This document shows positions 1-8,420 of a stretch of 64,000 nt of DNA, one piece after another. The stretch covers positions 377,508 through 441,507 of the forward strand of contig JADKJE010000003.1 in the NCBI GenBank assembly GCA_016722515.1, written 5' to 3'. Below the pieces are notes generated by a model. That model was not told the DNA's origin. It did not search any database and was given only the letters and a program-made list of their open reading frames with translations. Origin of the DNA: Alphaproteobacteria bacterium (GTDB lineage Bacteria; Pseudomonadota; Alphaproteobacteria; Rickettsiales; JADKJE01). Both the position numbers and the translations under genes were made by a program. Positions within the stretch are counted from its first letter, which is position 1. Each line of letters starts with the position of its first letter.

Positions 1-130
1 AATCTTCATTTTTATTAATAGCATCATCTATTGCATCGCTTATGAGCATCCTTAAGCTTTGATGGCCATGATAATCAATAGCAATATCCATTAACCTAAG
101 TATTAATTCAGCACGTATAAATTCTTTCAT
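1..130 (-). CDS. Partial small protein, cut by window start
   Basis: An ATG at 128-130 opens a minus-strand frame that runs off the left edge without a stop (43 codons visible). It begins MKEFIRAELILRLMDIA and is acidic toward the visible end. It starts 3 bases after the stop of the RNase H-like gene, so it is probably the next gene of the same compact minus-strand operon. I recognise no family. Confidence 0.5.
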   Translation of the reverse strand, partial: MKEFIRAELILRLMDIAIDYHGHQSLRMLISDAIDDAINKNED

Positions 131-133
131 ATA

Positions 134-751
134 TCATCCTTGAATTTCAAAAGCTAAAATTGATAAATCATTTTCCTGCCATTTCTTAAAGCCAGTTTCA
201 GTAGTCCACTTATCTGCAGGATTTTCTACGCCTGGCACGTTGATCATGTGCAGTTCAATATTGTTTTTCCTAGCTTGGCCTTTCAACACATCACCTTGAA
301 AAGATAACCATTCAGCATCAAGCTTAATCGTTAGCCTAATACCTTGTGCACCAATGCGTTCTTTAACCTTACCTGCTAACCATAAGGCCTTTTTAGCCGC
401 CTCAATTTCTGCTTCAAATTGGGTGGCTGGCTCATGCTCAAAAAACTTCCCATGCCACAAAACACCACCATGCCCATCACACACAGCATAGCGATTAAGC
501 GATTTATCTGCATCCGTGATTAAAGTTAATTCATGGGTGCATATTGCTGCCAGTTGATTTGCTCTTTCAGCATGGTAGGCATTCCTAAGAGCGTTATAAT
601 CAATCCCATGCTGTAACAAGGCCTTTTTGAACTGGATAAATGAACCCTTGTTATCAAGGCCTTGGCGTTTAGCCCATTCATTCAGTCCTGGTTGATCCAG
701 CCCCTTTAACACATCAAGCCAGCCTTTCACTAAATCATGAATTGATGACAT
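134..751 (-). CDS. RNase H-like fold protein
   Basis: This 205-residue protein shows the order of elements of an RNase HI fold in its C-terminal two thirds. A first strand carries D80 in TDADKS, followed by a Gly-rich turn (GHGG, 93-96). A helix AEIEAAKKAL carries E115 or E117, a later strand carries D145 (IKLDAEW), and a final D180 lies in ENPADKW. These four acids match the D-E-D-D arrangement that binds two metals in RNase H. The N-terminal 70 residues are an unrecognised helical domain. If active it would cut RNA in RNA:DNA hybrids, as expected for a plasmid, phage or integrative-element replication module. It lies in a tight operon with small genes and GapR. The RNase H assignment rests on motif order only and is moderately sure; it could be an inactive RNase H-fold domain. 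Confidence 0.5.
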   Translation of the reverse strand: MSSIHDLVKGWLDVLKGLDQPGLNEWAKRQGLDNKGSFIQFKKALLQHGIDYNALRNAYHAERANQLAAICTHELTLITDADKSLNRYAVCDGHGGVLWHGKFFEHEPATQFEAEIEAAKKALWLAGKVKERIGAQGIRLTIKLDAEWLSFQGDVLKGQARKNNIELHMINVPGVENPADKWTTETGFKKWQENDLSILAFEIQG

Positions 752-754
752 TGG

Positions 755-955
755 CTATACTCCCTTCAATTCATCGGTTACATGCCCAATAACTTCATAC
801 TGGTTGTGGTCAAGCTTAACCTTTGATTGTGGCTTCCTTGGCACTCTCATAACGCCGTAGATTGATGTATCGGTTGTCCCCGTCACCTGTACAAAACATC
901 CATGCCAAGAGTGGCTTTTATCGATAACCTGTATCACATCGTTTTTACTGACCAT
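755..955 (-). CDS. Small hypothetical protein
   Basis: This 66-residue protein is predicted to be mostly beta (VIQVIDKSHSWHGCFVQVTG, then YGVMRVPRK and YEVIGHV). The pattern resembles a small barrel such as a KOW or SH3-like fold, but I cannot name the family. It ends 3 bases before the RNase H-like gene begins and starts 3 bases after the stop of the preceding gene, so it is almost certainly co-transcribed with them. Confidence 0.55.
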   Translation of the reverse strand: MVSKNDVIQVIDKSHSWHGCFVQVTGTTDTSIYGVMRVPRKPQSKVKLDHNQYEVIGHVTDELKGV

Positions 956-958
956 ATC

Positions 959-1249
959 CTATTCCCATATCCAAATATACTGACACATTAACTTTTCATC
1001 ATGCACCACAAAACCATTTGAGTTTTCAATGAGTGATCCGCGCCTGGTTTTGTACGCATTATCCCTTGCAACCTTTGCCTGTTCATAGCTAATTAAATCA
1101 ATCTTTGATACCCCATTATGCGGGGTTAACACCCTCCGCACATGCTTTATTTTCTCCACAATCTTCTCTGATTCCAGTACACCATTCTTTGGCAAGTCCT
1201 GCCGCCCCGCGCAGCTCAATGTGTTTATTTTCATACTCTTCATCCCCAT
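959..1249 (-). CDS. Small hypothetical protein overlapping its upstream gene
   Basis: This 96-residue protein has no recognised family. Its ATG is preceded by GGAAGAAGC with suitable spacing, and this ribosome binding site lies inside the upstream gene. The two frames overlap by 134 bases. Its middle (residues about 27-65) is helical and basic. Either the overlap is genuine, or a frameshift has extended the upstream frame past its original stop. The gene continues the tightly packed operon. Confidence 0.45.
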   Translation of the reverse strand: MGMKSMKINTLSCAGRQDLPKNGVLESEKIVEKIKHVRRVLTPHNGVSKIDLISYEQAKVARDNAYKTRRGSLIENSNGFVVHDEKLMCQYIWIWE

Positions 1250-1415
1250 AAAAAGCTTCTTCCATTTTCTTGGAAATTGAAATCATAATCAAACTCAATC
1301 GTTCAAGCCTGGCGGCTACCCTCAATTTCTGATTTACTCTATCTGCTTGGCGCAATTCTCTGGTTGAAAGACGATAAACCATGTCTGGAATCACTTTTTC
1401 CCTGGTAATTTCCAT
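1116..1415 (-). CDS. Small hypothetical helical protein
   Basis: This 99-residue protein is highly charged and helical over residues 1-60 (DMVYRLSTRELRQADRVNQK). Its last 44 residues are encoded by DNA that also encodes the start of the next gene in another frame. Those residues are cysteine-rich and lower in plausibility, so the true product may be shorter. Its ATG overlaps the stop codon of the GapR gene (TAATG), typical of translational coupling. Confidence 0.45.
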   Translation of the reverse strand: MEITREKVIPDMVYRLSTRELRQADRVNQKLRVAARLERLSLIMISISKKMEEAFYGDEEYENKHIELRGAAGLAKEWCTGIREDCGENKACAEGVNPA

Positions 1416-1699
1416 TAAATTCCCTCCATTAAAATTTGCCTATCATCCAGCTTAATTTCCATTCCCAATGCTTCCGCGTAGATATCAAACAACGATTGCT
1501 CTTCAGCCATTTTGTTCAAATCCTCCTTCCTGGCACGCAGAATTTTACGCAGAATCTTGATATCAAATCCGGTGTTTTTAGCTGATTGAAATACATGCTT
1601 CATGTCCTCAATAACCTTTGCCTTTTCTTTTTCCAGAAATTCCAGTCTATCCACAAATCCCTTCAAATCTTCTTTAGTTTGTTTGGTAACTACGTCCAT
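1415..1699 (-). CDS. GapR-family DNA-binding protein (DUF2312)
   Basis: The 94-residue sequence matches the GapR/DUF2312 family. It has an N-terminal coiled-coil helix (LKGFVDRLEFLEKEKAKVIE), the signature VFQSAKNTGFDIKILRKIL, and a short C-terminal segment (SLFDIYAEALGM). GapR is a nucleoid-associated protein of alphaproteobacteria that clamps overtwisted DNA ahead of forks and transcription. Chromosomal copies are usually about 90 residues, as here. A good ribosome binding site (GAGGGATAAAC before ATG) supports the start. Homologues also sit on alphaproteobacterial phages and plasmids. The surroundings of tiny overlapping genes and an RNase H-like gene fit such an accessory copy better than the core chromosomal gene, but that is inference. 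Confidence 0.85.
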   Translation of the reverse strand: MDVVTKQTKEDLKGFVDRLEFLEKEKAKVIEDMKHVFQSAKNTGFDIKILRKILRARKEDLNKMAEEQSLFDIYAEALGMEIKLDDRQILMEGI

Positions 1700-1701
1700 G
1701 T

Positions 1702-1908
1702 TTATCCCTCTTCCTCACTGGTTAATATTTCGACTGCTTGTTTTACCTTTTCAAGCAACACCTTGAATTCTTTGATTTTCTTTTCACACCAATCAAGCTC
1801 TTGGATACCATCACGCCTGATTTTAAAACCGAATGTGTTGTTTTCTTCCCATGTTATCATGATGACTAAATTTTCATGAAAAATAAAGATTCTCATTTCT
1901 TTTTGCAT
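1702..1908 (-). CDS. Small hypothetical protein upstream of GapR gene
   Basis: This 68-residue protein starts with a beta-rich half (MRIFIFHENLVIMITWEE) and ends in a charged helix that may form a coiled coil (EKKIKEFKVLLEKVKQAVEI). A strong GGAGGG ribosome binding site stands 6 bases before the ATG. It ends 2 bases before the GapR start, so both belong to one operon. No family recognised. Confidence 0.55.
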   Translation of the reverse strand: MQKEMRIFIFHENLVIMITWEENNTFGFKIRRDGIQELDWCEKKIKEFKVLLEKVKQAVEILTSEEEG

Positions 1909-1909
1909 T

Positions 1910-2119
1910 TTACGCCCTCCCTAACCCATTTCTTTTTTCAACAAATGAGCGGCAGAATCCTTCAAAGGCCTTAGCTGGATTTAATATTTTTTTCCGGTTA
2001 TTTGATCCTTTCCACCAAAGAATCCATTGGTCAAAAACCTCATCCGCGTCCCAATTTCCGATAATTCCCTGAATATATATTATGCGGTTATAGGAGAAGA
2101 TGAAAACCCCATATACACC
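1910..2119 (-). pseudogene. 3' remnant of an upstream operon gene
   Basis: A minus-strand open frame ends with a stop at 1910-1912, one base before the start of the next gene. It encodes a protein-like tail (GNWDADEVFDQWILWWKGSN, later AKAFEGFCRSFVEKR). The frame is closed by a TGA at 2120-2122 and contains no ATG or GTG start, so the 5' part seems to be missing. I infer that the first gene of this operon was truncated by deletion or rearrangement. Family unknown. Confidence 0.4.
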
Positions 2120-2529
2120 TCATAAAATAAGGATAAAAAAGGATAAATAGCAACTACTGGCTAGAAAAACGATTTGATGGAAACATGCATATTGGCACTT
2201 GGGCACTAGCCGATTCCCATCCATCTTCATTCCAGAAAACCATTATCCTCCTGGAATTTGCACAGACTCGGCTGCGATGAATGCTCAAGCAGCTTGACGG
2301 TCAGGACTGCCTCGCCCCGCTGTTTAGCCCAGTTCAAAATGGTCAGACTTTGTATGTTCTAGGTGAATCTAAATGACTCATGGCCCTTATACCAAGGACA
2401 TCAACGTTATATAAAAATAAGAACTGTAGGCATTAAAGTGTCTTAAAATATATTAATAATTTTTAAATTGAAAATTTAAACAGAACTATCTAAAAGTACC
2501 TACTTAAAATTTGTGGGATTTTAGAGTGT
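2120..2529. other. Intergenic region with weak ORF remnant
   Basis: No complete gene is visible. A plus-strand frame from an ATG at 2185 runs through one in-frame TGA to a stop at 2374-2376 and reads protein-like on both sides of the TGA (for example LLEFAQTRLR and DCLAPLFSPVQNGQ). It may be a decayed gene fragment. The last 130 bases before the next gene are very AT-rich and probably hold its promoter, though I cannot pick one out. Confidence 0.35.
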
Positions 2530-5319
2530 ATGGGTAAGAGACAGAAGAACAAAAAAAAACAAAAGGCCAACGCCAAGCCGCCCATGATTGAAAATAATAA
2601 CGCGATCAATCCCAGTTCTCAAGCTGAGGTAGCTCATCATTCAGGCCCCAATCATACCAATGATTCCGACGTAGGCGTTGAAATACAACAAGCATTATCA
2701 CCTAGCCCCTATGATCTTGAGCTTATTGAGTATTTTGCTCACAGCAAAGAAATCTATCTCACACATAAAAAGAAGCGTGCAGCGCTGTTTTCAGAATTTC
2801 AAAAGAAACGGGGCGAAATTACGGCCTATCATGTGGATATGAGATTATTTCAGCAATATGTTTATTACCTAAAAAACTGGGAACAAGAAACGCATGAATC
2901 GATTAAAACCATGAAAGCGTGGTTGAAGAAATTGCCGTTATGTAATTTAGAACCAGAGTATTTTATTGAACGCATGAAGGAAGCCCTCTTCCTACAGAAA
3001 ATTATTCATATCCAGTTGCAACAATGGTTTCTCAATAAAGAAAACCGCCCCTTAATTGAAGTTAATTATCCCGCTTTTATCCCGACTCTCCTTGTCTATA
3101 ACGAATTATTTACCAATCTCATATCAAAACTTGCTGATTTAAATTTTGATACGTTTGTCGCTGGCATCCATTACATGGCATCGGCAGTTAATCCTGAGCA
3201 TCAGGCATTAATGGAACCGTTTGTAAGTGAACTACTGGCCCAGATGAACACCCGGCTGTGGAACAATTTTACGGTGGTGAACCACAGCCTTGTTCACCAG
3301 CCATGCTGCGTGTATTTTAACCCCTCACAGCAACAAAGTTTTTTAGAACTTTACGCGATGATCCTTAGCTACCGTATTCAATATTATTTTAAACCCATGA
3401 ATGAGGCTGGGTTAAAAGGCGCTATTGAGGCATCGGATCATTGGGTGGGTTATTTAAAATCCCAAAATATTGATCAGGCTCCTGCCTTTTTATTATGGCG
3501 CAGTGTCATGCATCTCCTCACGGTTGAAAGTTTGCTTGCTGCTAGAAACAGTGATGAAGCAGCATCCAGACATCGTGATTTTCTGGCGATGTGTGACCAG
3601 GCGGATCAATCTCCACTCGTTGCAAGCCCCCAACATGATCCTTTGGGTCATGACCCGTTGCGGAAGTTTTTAAATCAAAGCTATGTGCTGGTGATTCAGG
3701 CTTATCAAAAGATTGACCATTTCTTTTTAGTGCAGGATGCCACTAAACATGATGACATGTTTAAACTGCTGGATTCTATAGCCAGTTCGGGCACATTGCT
3801 CCTTAATAGTTTAAAAGCAATAGCTCCTAATAAGATAGGCACAATGTATCAGTTGTCAGCCTTTCAGTGCCTGAGTGAACAAGACTGGAATGAACAGCTC
3901 CAGGAGCTCTCCAAAGTGTTTTATTTTCGTTTTGGCGGCAGTACAATCCGTACCTTATTTAAAAGTGGGGCATCAAAAGCTGTGTATATGCTGATATGCA
4001 ATGGGTTGATAGCGGAGATCCTGGCTATTAAACAAGAGCTTGCGCTTGAGCAACGATTAAAAGTTCAAAATCAGGCCATAGAACTTTTCAAAATGGCACG
4101 GGATATTGTTTCAAATGTGCAGCGTTTAGGCGTTCGTGATTTCTTGGCAATGAATTATGATTCTTCAAACGGGAAAGATCCCGGTTTTGAAATCGTACCC
4201 ATCAGCGATTATATTTATTCCCTTTCTGAAAATATCTCCCGTACACGACATGCTAAGGCGTTGCTTCTTAAGCATATTGACGATGCCGCACAGGCAAAAT
4301 CAAAAAGCGCTGAGCTTGCTGCGTATGATAAAAACTTTGAAGACTTGCTTAAAAGTTTTGGAAAACACAGTAATCCCAACAGTAATCCCAAACGGCAGTC
4401 ACATCAGAATAGAGGCCATCATTCAGCAGGTAAGCTGCTGAAACTAAAATTGGCAAAAAAGAAATCTGGTTCTGAGGCACCCAAACCACAAATCCAAACG
4501 ATCAAAGAGCAATCAACGCCTAAGCGAAAGCAAGAAAAAGTAACGGATGAAAACCTAGATCCCCGTGTTGATGATCTCTGTCATAAGATTCAACCATTAT
4601 TTCAGTCAAAAAAATATGCGCAGATTGTTGCCATCTATGAACTGGAATATGAAAAAATTATGAAAGAACAGCCTGGTGACCATGAATATCTTGCCTATCT
4701 TGCTTTGTCTGCCGCGCAGTTTGTGTATTTAAACGCTACCCAGAAAAACCGGGGAGAATTCTTAAAAAAAATCGAAACTGCTGTAGGGTATTTTGAAGAT
4801 AGCCTCTATCATATTGATCATATTCAGGCCACAGCTACACAGTCTGTTAACAGGCTACAGCTTGCTATGTTAAAGGACGAAGCGAAGGAAAAAATTATAT
4901 CCCTAAATGCGTTGATTTCAGAAGAACACTCAGCCGCTCAAACGCGCTTTGAAGAGGCCAAAAAATTGCGCAGATTATTTGTTATCGAATTGGGTGAAAC
5001 AATCCTAAGTAAAGATGGCAAAGATATATCGAGTCTTTCCGAGCAGGATAAATTTGCTTCAGGCCTGCAACGCTTTCGGGATATCGGTGAAGAAAAACGT
5101 TACCATTATTTATTTGAACACTGGCTTGCCCATCATCCCAACCAACCCTGCCTTTTAAATCATGAAGAATTATTCGCATACGGTAAGACGCAAAAAGTCA
5201 AAACCCCCGCTAGTGAAGAAACAAAATATTTCAGGCATTGCACGGTAGAACTCCAGAGGCTAAACCGCTTGCAGGATCGATCACAAGCGCTGATGCCAGC
5301 ATTATCTCTCGCTGTTTAA
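2530..5319 (+). CDS. Large hypothetical protein with basic N-terminus
   Basis: This intact 929-codon gene encodes a protein I do not recognise. It opens with a strongly basic tract (MGKRQKNKKKQKANAK) and a polar linker to about residue 60. A long, mostly alpha-helical body follows to about residue 615. A second basic, low-complexity linker occupies roughly 615-680 (rich in Asn, His, Lys, Pro). Another helical domain ends the protein. There is no signal peptide and no membrane segment. The size, modular helices and Lys-rich linkers resemble secreted effectors of intracellular alphaproteobacteria, but nothing in the sequence proves secretion. No strong ribosome binding site precedes the ATG. 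Confidence 0.75.
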   Translation: MGKRQKNKKKQKANAKPPMIENNNAINPSSQAEVAHHSGPNHTNDSDVGVEIQQALSPSPYDLELIEYFAHSKEIYLTHKKKRAALFSEFQKKRGEITAYHVDMRLFQQYVYYLKNWEQETHESIKTMKAWLKKLPLCNLEPEYFIERMKEALFLQKIIHIQLQQWFLNKENRPLIEVNYPAFIPTLLVYNELFTNLISKLADLNFDTFVAGIHYMASAVNPEHQALMEPFVSELLAQMNTRLWNNFTVVNHSLVHQPCCVYFNPSQQQSFLELYAMILSYRIQYYFKPMNEAGLKGAIEASDHWVGYLKSQNIDQAPAFLLWRSVMHLLTVESLLAARNSDEAASRHRDFLAMCDQADQSPLVASPQHDPLGHDPLRKFLNQSYVLVIQAYQKIDHFFLVQDATKHDDMFKLLDSIASSGTLLLNSLKAIAPNKIGTMYQLSAFQCLSEQDWNEQLQELSKVFYFRFGGSTIRTLFKSGASKAVYMLICNGLIAEILAIKQELALEQRLKVQNQAIELFKMARDIVSNVQRLGVRDFLAMNYDSSNGKDPGFEIVPISDYIYSLSENISRTRHAKALLLKHIDDAAQAKSKSAELAAYDKNFEDLLKSFGKHSNPNSNPKRQSHQNRGHHSAGKLLKLKLAKKKSGSEAPKPQIQTIKEQSTPKRKQEKVTDENLDPRVDDLCHKIQPLFQSKKYAQIVAIYELEYEKIMKEQPGDHEYLAYLALSAAQFVYLNATQKNRGEFLKKIETAVGYFEDSLYHIDHIQATATQSVNRLQLAMLKDEAKEKIISLNALISEEHSAAQTRFEEAKKLRRLFVIELGETILSKDGKDISSLSEQDKFASGLQRFRDIGEEKRYHYLFEHWLAHHPNQPCLLNHEELFAYGKTQKVKTPASEETKYFRHCTVELQRLNRLQDRSQALMPALSLAV

Positions 5320-5437
5320 TATTCCCCTCTTGTCCGTTGTTATGAGCTAAGGAGCAATAAAAGGAGAATGGGAGTTTGCTTGGAACCCCATTTATCTCAG
5401 TACTGAGGTTGAATTTTGAGAGGAAATTAGCCCTAAC

Positions 5438-5731
5438 CTACAAAACGCGTAAGAGGATAAAGAGATACCTCAGTGGCCAAAAAATAAGTACATTTATTTT
5501 GGTCGATGATGAATTATAGATGGATCTATAAATAATATGCGATGAAATGACGTCCTGTAAAACCAGCCGCTGCAGGATAAGACCGGCGAATACATAAATG
5601 ACGGCACACAGTGAAAATGGCACAATCGCTAATAATCCAGCCATTATCGAAAATATAAAAGCAATCAGACATACCAGATACAGCCCAATGGCTTTGGTCA
5701 TCGATATGGGTTCTGGAAGCATATTATTCAT
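5438..5731 (-). CDS. Small membrane protein
   Basis: The 97-residue product has a hydrophobic stretch from about residue 15 to 57 that can form two membrane helices (IGLYLVCLIAFIFSIMAGLL and IVPFSLCAVIYVFAGLILQ). A C-terminal hydrophobic segment follows (INVLIFWPLRYLFILLRVL). The family is unknown. It stands alone on the minus strand between two plus-strand genes. Confidence 0.5.
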   Translation of the reverse strand: MNNMLPEPISMTKAIGLYLVCLIAFIFSIMAGLLAIVPFSLCAVIYVFAGLILQRLVLQDVISSHIIYRSIYNSSSTKINVLIFWPLRYLFILLRVL

Positions 5732-6027
5732 GGTTTTCTCAGTCTCTAATGAGTTGATATAAAAATGTCATATAATTCTATAATCATCGGAGCGTTTGTC
5801 AAGCGGTTTGTCAGTTATAATTCGGTTTTAATTAAGAGGGTTGTATTCACTAACCATCTGATTTGAAATGATTTATTTCGATTTTACCCTTCGTGCAGAG
5901 TGCAGTAGTCCGATATGCATTATAGGGCTTGCTGTTACGGGCTTGCAAATCACCCATGTCCTTATGCTGGTAACCCATGAGTCCTGTTTGCTCGATGCCA
6001 CGAAATCTGTTAAAATAGACCAGCTCT
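5732..6027. other. Intergenic region
   Basis: This stretch separates the small membrane protein gene (leftward) from the acetyltransferase gene (rightward) and must contain both promoters. A minus-strand frame at 5850-6071 crosses it and overlaps the start of the acetyltransferase. It has no supporting family and I do not call it. Confidence 0.3.
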
Positions 6028-6843
6028 ATGAAGATTAGTATTATGAAGTTTTTACCGCATGATTTTATCATTAAACCTAAATTATGGATGAATCCCTTAA
6101 CCCATGAAATCTGGCGTTTAATGCCTATTCAGAAAGCGAATGGAACCCTCTCTTATCGTGGTGCATGCTACGAGTCGATTGGTACCATCGACCCTATTGA
6201 AATTCATTTTATGGAACAGACGGTTCCGCTGACATATACTAAACGTCCCTTCCCTTCAGACGATTTTAAAATAGTTCCTTTGGTTATAGAAGGTATTAGC
6301 CGTACCCACCCTAAGGATGCGGTCATGATCAGCCGTTATCAATTTTTCTGTCTTTATGAAGCCGTTGCTTCCAGTGCATCATGGTGGCCTATGTGTGACT
6401 TGCAGTGGAATGTTCATAATTTGTTTGAATATCTTGAATTGTATGGTTTATATTATAAGAAAATGCTCGTTGGATTTGGTGCTCTTCAGCGATATCAGCA
6501 TCCATTTGAAATAAGCAAATTGATGTATCTGGGGATGATCCCCGCTTACCAGAATACTGGATTAGGTGGAATGTTGTTTGAGTCGATTATGCAAAAAGCA
6601 TGGCAAGCCCATACGCAAAAAGTGATTTTAGATACGGTGCCTCAGTATGATCTCATGAAAGACGGCACTCCAGCAGCTGACTATTATAAGCGCAAAGGGT
6701 TTGTCTTGGTTGAAACACATCTCTGTTCTCAGGATGACACCATTCAGCCTAATCAATTGAACCTTCCTAAATTTTATGCCAATCACCCTGCCTACTATGA
6801 AAGCTATCTGCTCCAAAGGCTGATCTTGGCTTTTCATTGTTAA
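6028..6843 (+). CDS. GNAT-family N-acetyltransferase
   Basis: The 271-residue protein carries the acetyl-CoA-binding signature of the GNAT fold. Strand 4 and the pyrophosphate loop are seen in LMYLGMIPAYQNTGLGGMLF, with the QNTGLGG loop at residues 175-181. It is followed by a C-terminal motif with D-x-x-x and YYKRKGFV, typical of motif B. The first 100 residues are a family-specific extension. GNAT enzymes move an acetyl group from acetyl-CoA to an amine; the substrate here cannot be told. The start is uncertain: an alternative ATG lies at 6043 and neither has a strong ribosome binding site. Confidence 0.75.
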   Translation: MKISIMKFLPHDFIIKPKLWMNPLTHEIWRLMPIQKANGTLSYRGACYESIGTIDPIEIHFMEQTVPLTYTKRPFPSDDFKIVPLVIEGISRTHPKDAVMISRYQFFCLYEAVASSASWWPMCDLQWNVHNLFEYLELYGLYYKKMLVGFGALQRYQHPFEISKLMYLGMIPAYQNTGLGGMLFESIMQKAWQAHTQKVILDTVPQYDLMKDGTPAADYYKRKGFVLVETHLCSQDDTIQPNQLNLPKFYANHPAYYESYLLQRLILAFHC

Positions 6844-6965
6844 AAATAATATATTTCTTTATTTGTGTTTAATATTTATGTGTTTGTTAATATTATATTG
6901 TTACATTTAATTTATTTGATATATTAAAAAGGTATATTAAGAATAGTGTTTTGGAGTATGTGGCT

Positions 6966-8420
6966 ATGCCTGTTTCTATAGAAGTAAACTCTTTTTTTGA
7001 TCAACAAAAGCATGGACTTTCTGGCCTTGCTCCAGCGGAAACCGTGGACGATGTTATCAGTCTTTTAATCAAACGTACGGGCTCTGCAATGCAGACATTC
7101 CTTGAACAGGGGCACTCGGAAAGCGTTCAAAATGAAGTCCATAGTTTTTTTAAAGAGTTCAGTACGATGATGCTTACTGAGATTTCTAAACATGGTTCGG
7201 ATGATTCCCGCGGTAACTCTAAAGAAGATCCCCAAGCCAGGCATGCACTGCACCTTTTGCAAAAGGATTTTAATACATCCTTCTTTAATAATCTGAATAA
7301 TATGCTTCAAGCTTCCTCGGATACTATAAATGACCAAATAGGCGAGATGTACGACGAACTGAGCGAAATTAAGATGGATAAACTTGAAGAGATTGGCATA
7401 AAGATGCAGGCCTATAAAAATGGAGCCTATTGGATTGAACAAGAGTTTAGAGCTCCTTATGTATCCCCTCACAATGAACAACAATCAAATGTGCAAACCC
7501 TAAACCAATATCTCTTTTCTCGAATTAAGCGAGGAGACAGTCTCGATGTTGGTGTGGTGGCGAAAAGGAAACCTCTCGCCAATCAGGAACCTAAGCAAAG
7601 AGAATATTGTATTAAGTATCCTACGATCAGTAACAATGATTCCCATATAAGTGGTTGCATAAAAGAAAAACTATGCACTGATGTTGTGCGTGCTGTTCTT
7701 CATTCACTCGAGGATAATAATATAAATCCTAACGTTGAGCGGGCACCTAAAATCCACGTTGTTCAATCAACTGATGCAACTAAAGCGGTGTTGAGTTCTA
7801 GGTTCCTTCGCAATTACCAAGATATGGATGCTTTTTACCTTCAGCAGATCAGGCAAGAAACGCCTGATCTAGATTTTCACGAGGAACGCGCGAAAATGCA
7901 TGAAATGGCGTTTACTTTGACACCTGGTATTATGGACGTTATTGCTCTTAAATTAGTCGTAGGCGATACAGATATTCACGAACAAAATCTAGGGATAATT
8001 AGTCTTAAAGATAACTCATATGTGGCTGCCATGGTTGATTTCGGCAAAGCGGGGAACTTTTTCAGGGGAAAAACGGGCAATTTTAGGCTTTTTGCCAGAT
8101 TAGGCACTGATCATGGAGTACCTATAGGACCTGAAGATATTATTCGTTCTCTTCATAGTGGCGTTAACGATATTCCATCCGGCCTGTTTTTAAACCATGA
8201 ATTTGCAGACGCACTAGAACGTGTCGCCAAATGTGTGGAAACAAGCAAAATTCACATACATCATGCGATCCAGTCAAGTGTTACAAATATTACAGATTCA
8301 CTTTATCGTGTATTGAGTCACGGTGGTCAACGTGAAAGAGATAAGATCAATTTAGATTTAAAACCATTAGCGCAACGACCACCCTTGATTCTCTTGGTAA
8401 GGATATGTGCCAACAAGTGA
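6966..8420 (+). CDS. Kinase-like protein, frameshifted N-terminal part
   Basis: Starting at the ATG at 6966 (GGAG nine bases upstream), this frame encodes 484 residues. The first 180 are helical and unrecognised. The core at about 300-360 contains D336-x-H338-x-x-N341 within GDTDIHEQNLGI and D358-F-G within MVDFGKAG. This spacing and order match the catalytic loop (DxHxxN) and metal-binding DFG of phosphoinositide 3/4-kinase-like and HipA-like kinases. It would transfer phosphate from ATP to a lipid or protein; the substrate is unknown. Near 8380 the frame shifts: the last 12 residues look random, while the next frame continues smoothly (TTLDSLGKDMCQQVSVQ) into the following entry. I therefore read this as one gene of about 650 codons broken by a one-base change. 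Confidence 0.6.
   Translation: MPVSIEVNSFFDQQKHGLSGLAPAETVDDVISLLIKRTGSAMQTFLEQGHSESVQNEVHSFFKEFSTMMLTEISKHGSDDSRGNSKEDPQARHALHLLQKDFNTSFFNNLNNMLQASSDTINDQIGEMYDELSEIKMDKLEEIGIKMQAYKNGAYWIEQEFRAPYVSPHNEQQSNVQTLNQYLFSRIKRGDSLDVGVVAKRKPLANQEPKQREYCIKYPTISNNDSHISGCIKEKLCTDVVRAVLHSLEDNNINPNVERAPKIHVVQSTDATKAVLSSRFLRNYQDMDAFYLQQIRQETPDLDFHEERAKMHEMAFTLTPGIMDVIALKLVVGDTDIHEQNLGIISLKDNSYVAAMVDFGKAGNFFRGKTGNFRLFARLGTDHGVPIGPEDIIRSLHSGVNDIPSGLFLNHEFADALERVAKCVETSKIHIHHAIQSSVTNITDSLYRVLSHGGQRERDKINLDLKPLAQRPPLILLVRICANK

Noticed and set aside
5850..6071. 73-codon minus-strand frame in the gap before the acetyltransferase gene
   Set aside because: It overlaps the acetyltransferase start, lacks a ribosome binding site and a recognisable family. 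It could be a remnant but cannot be supported.
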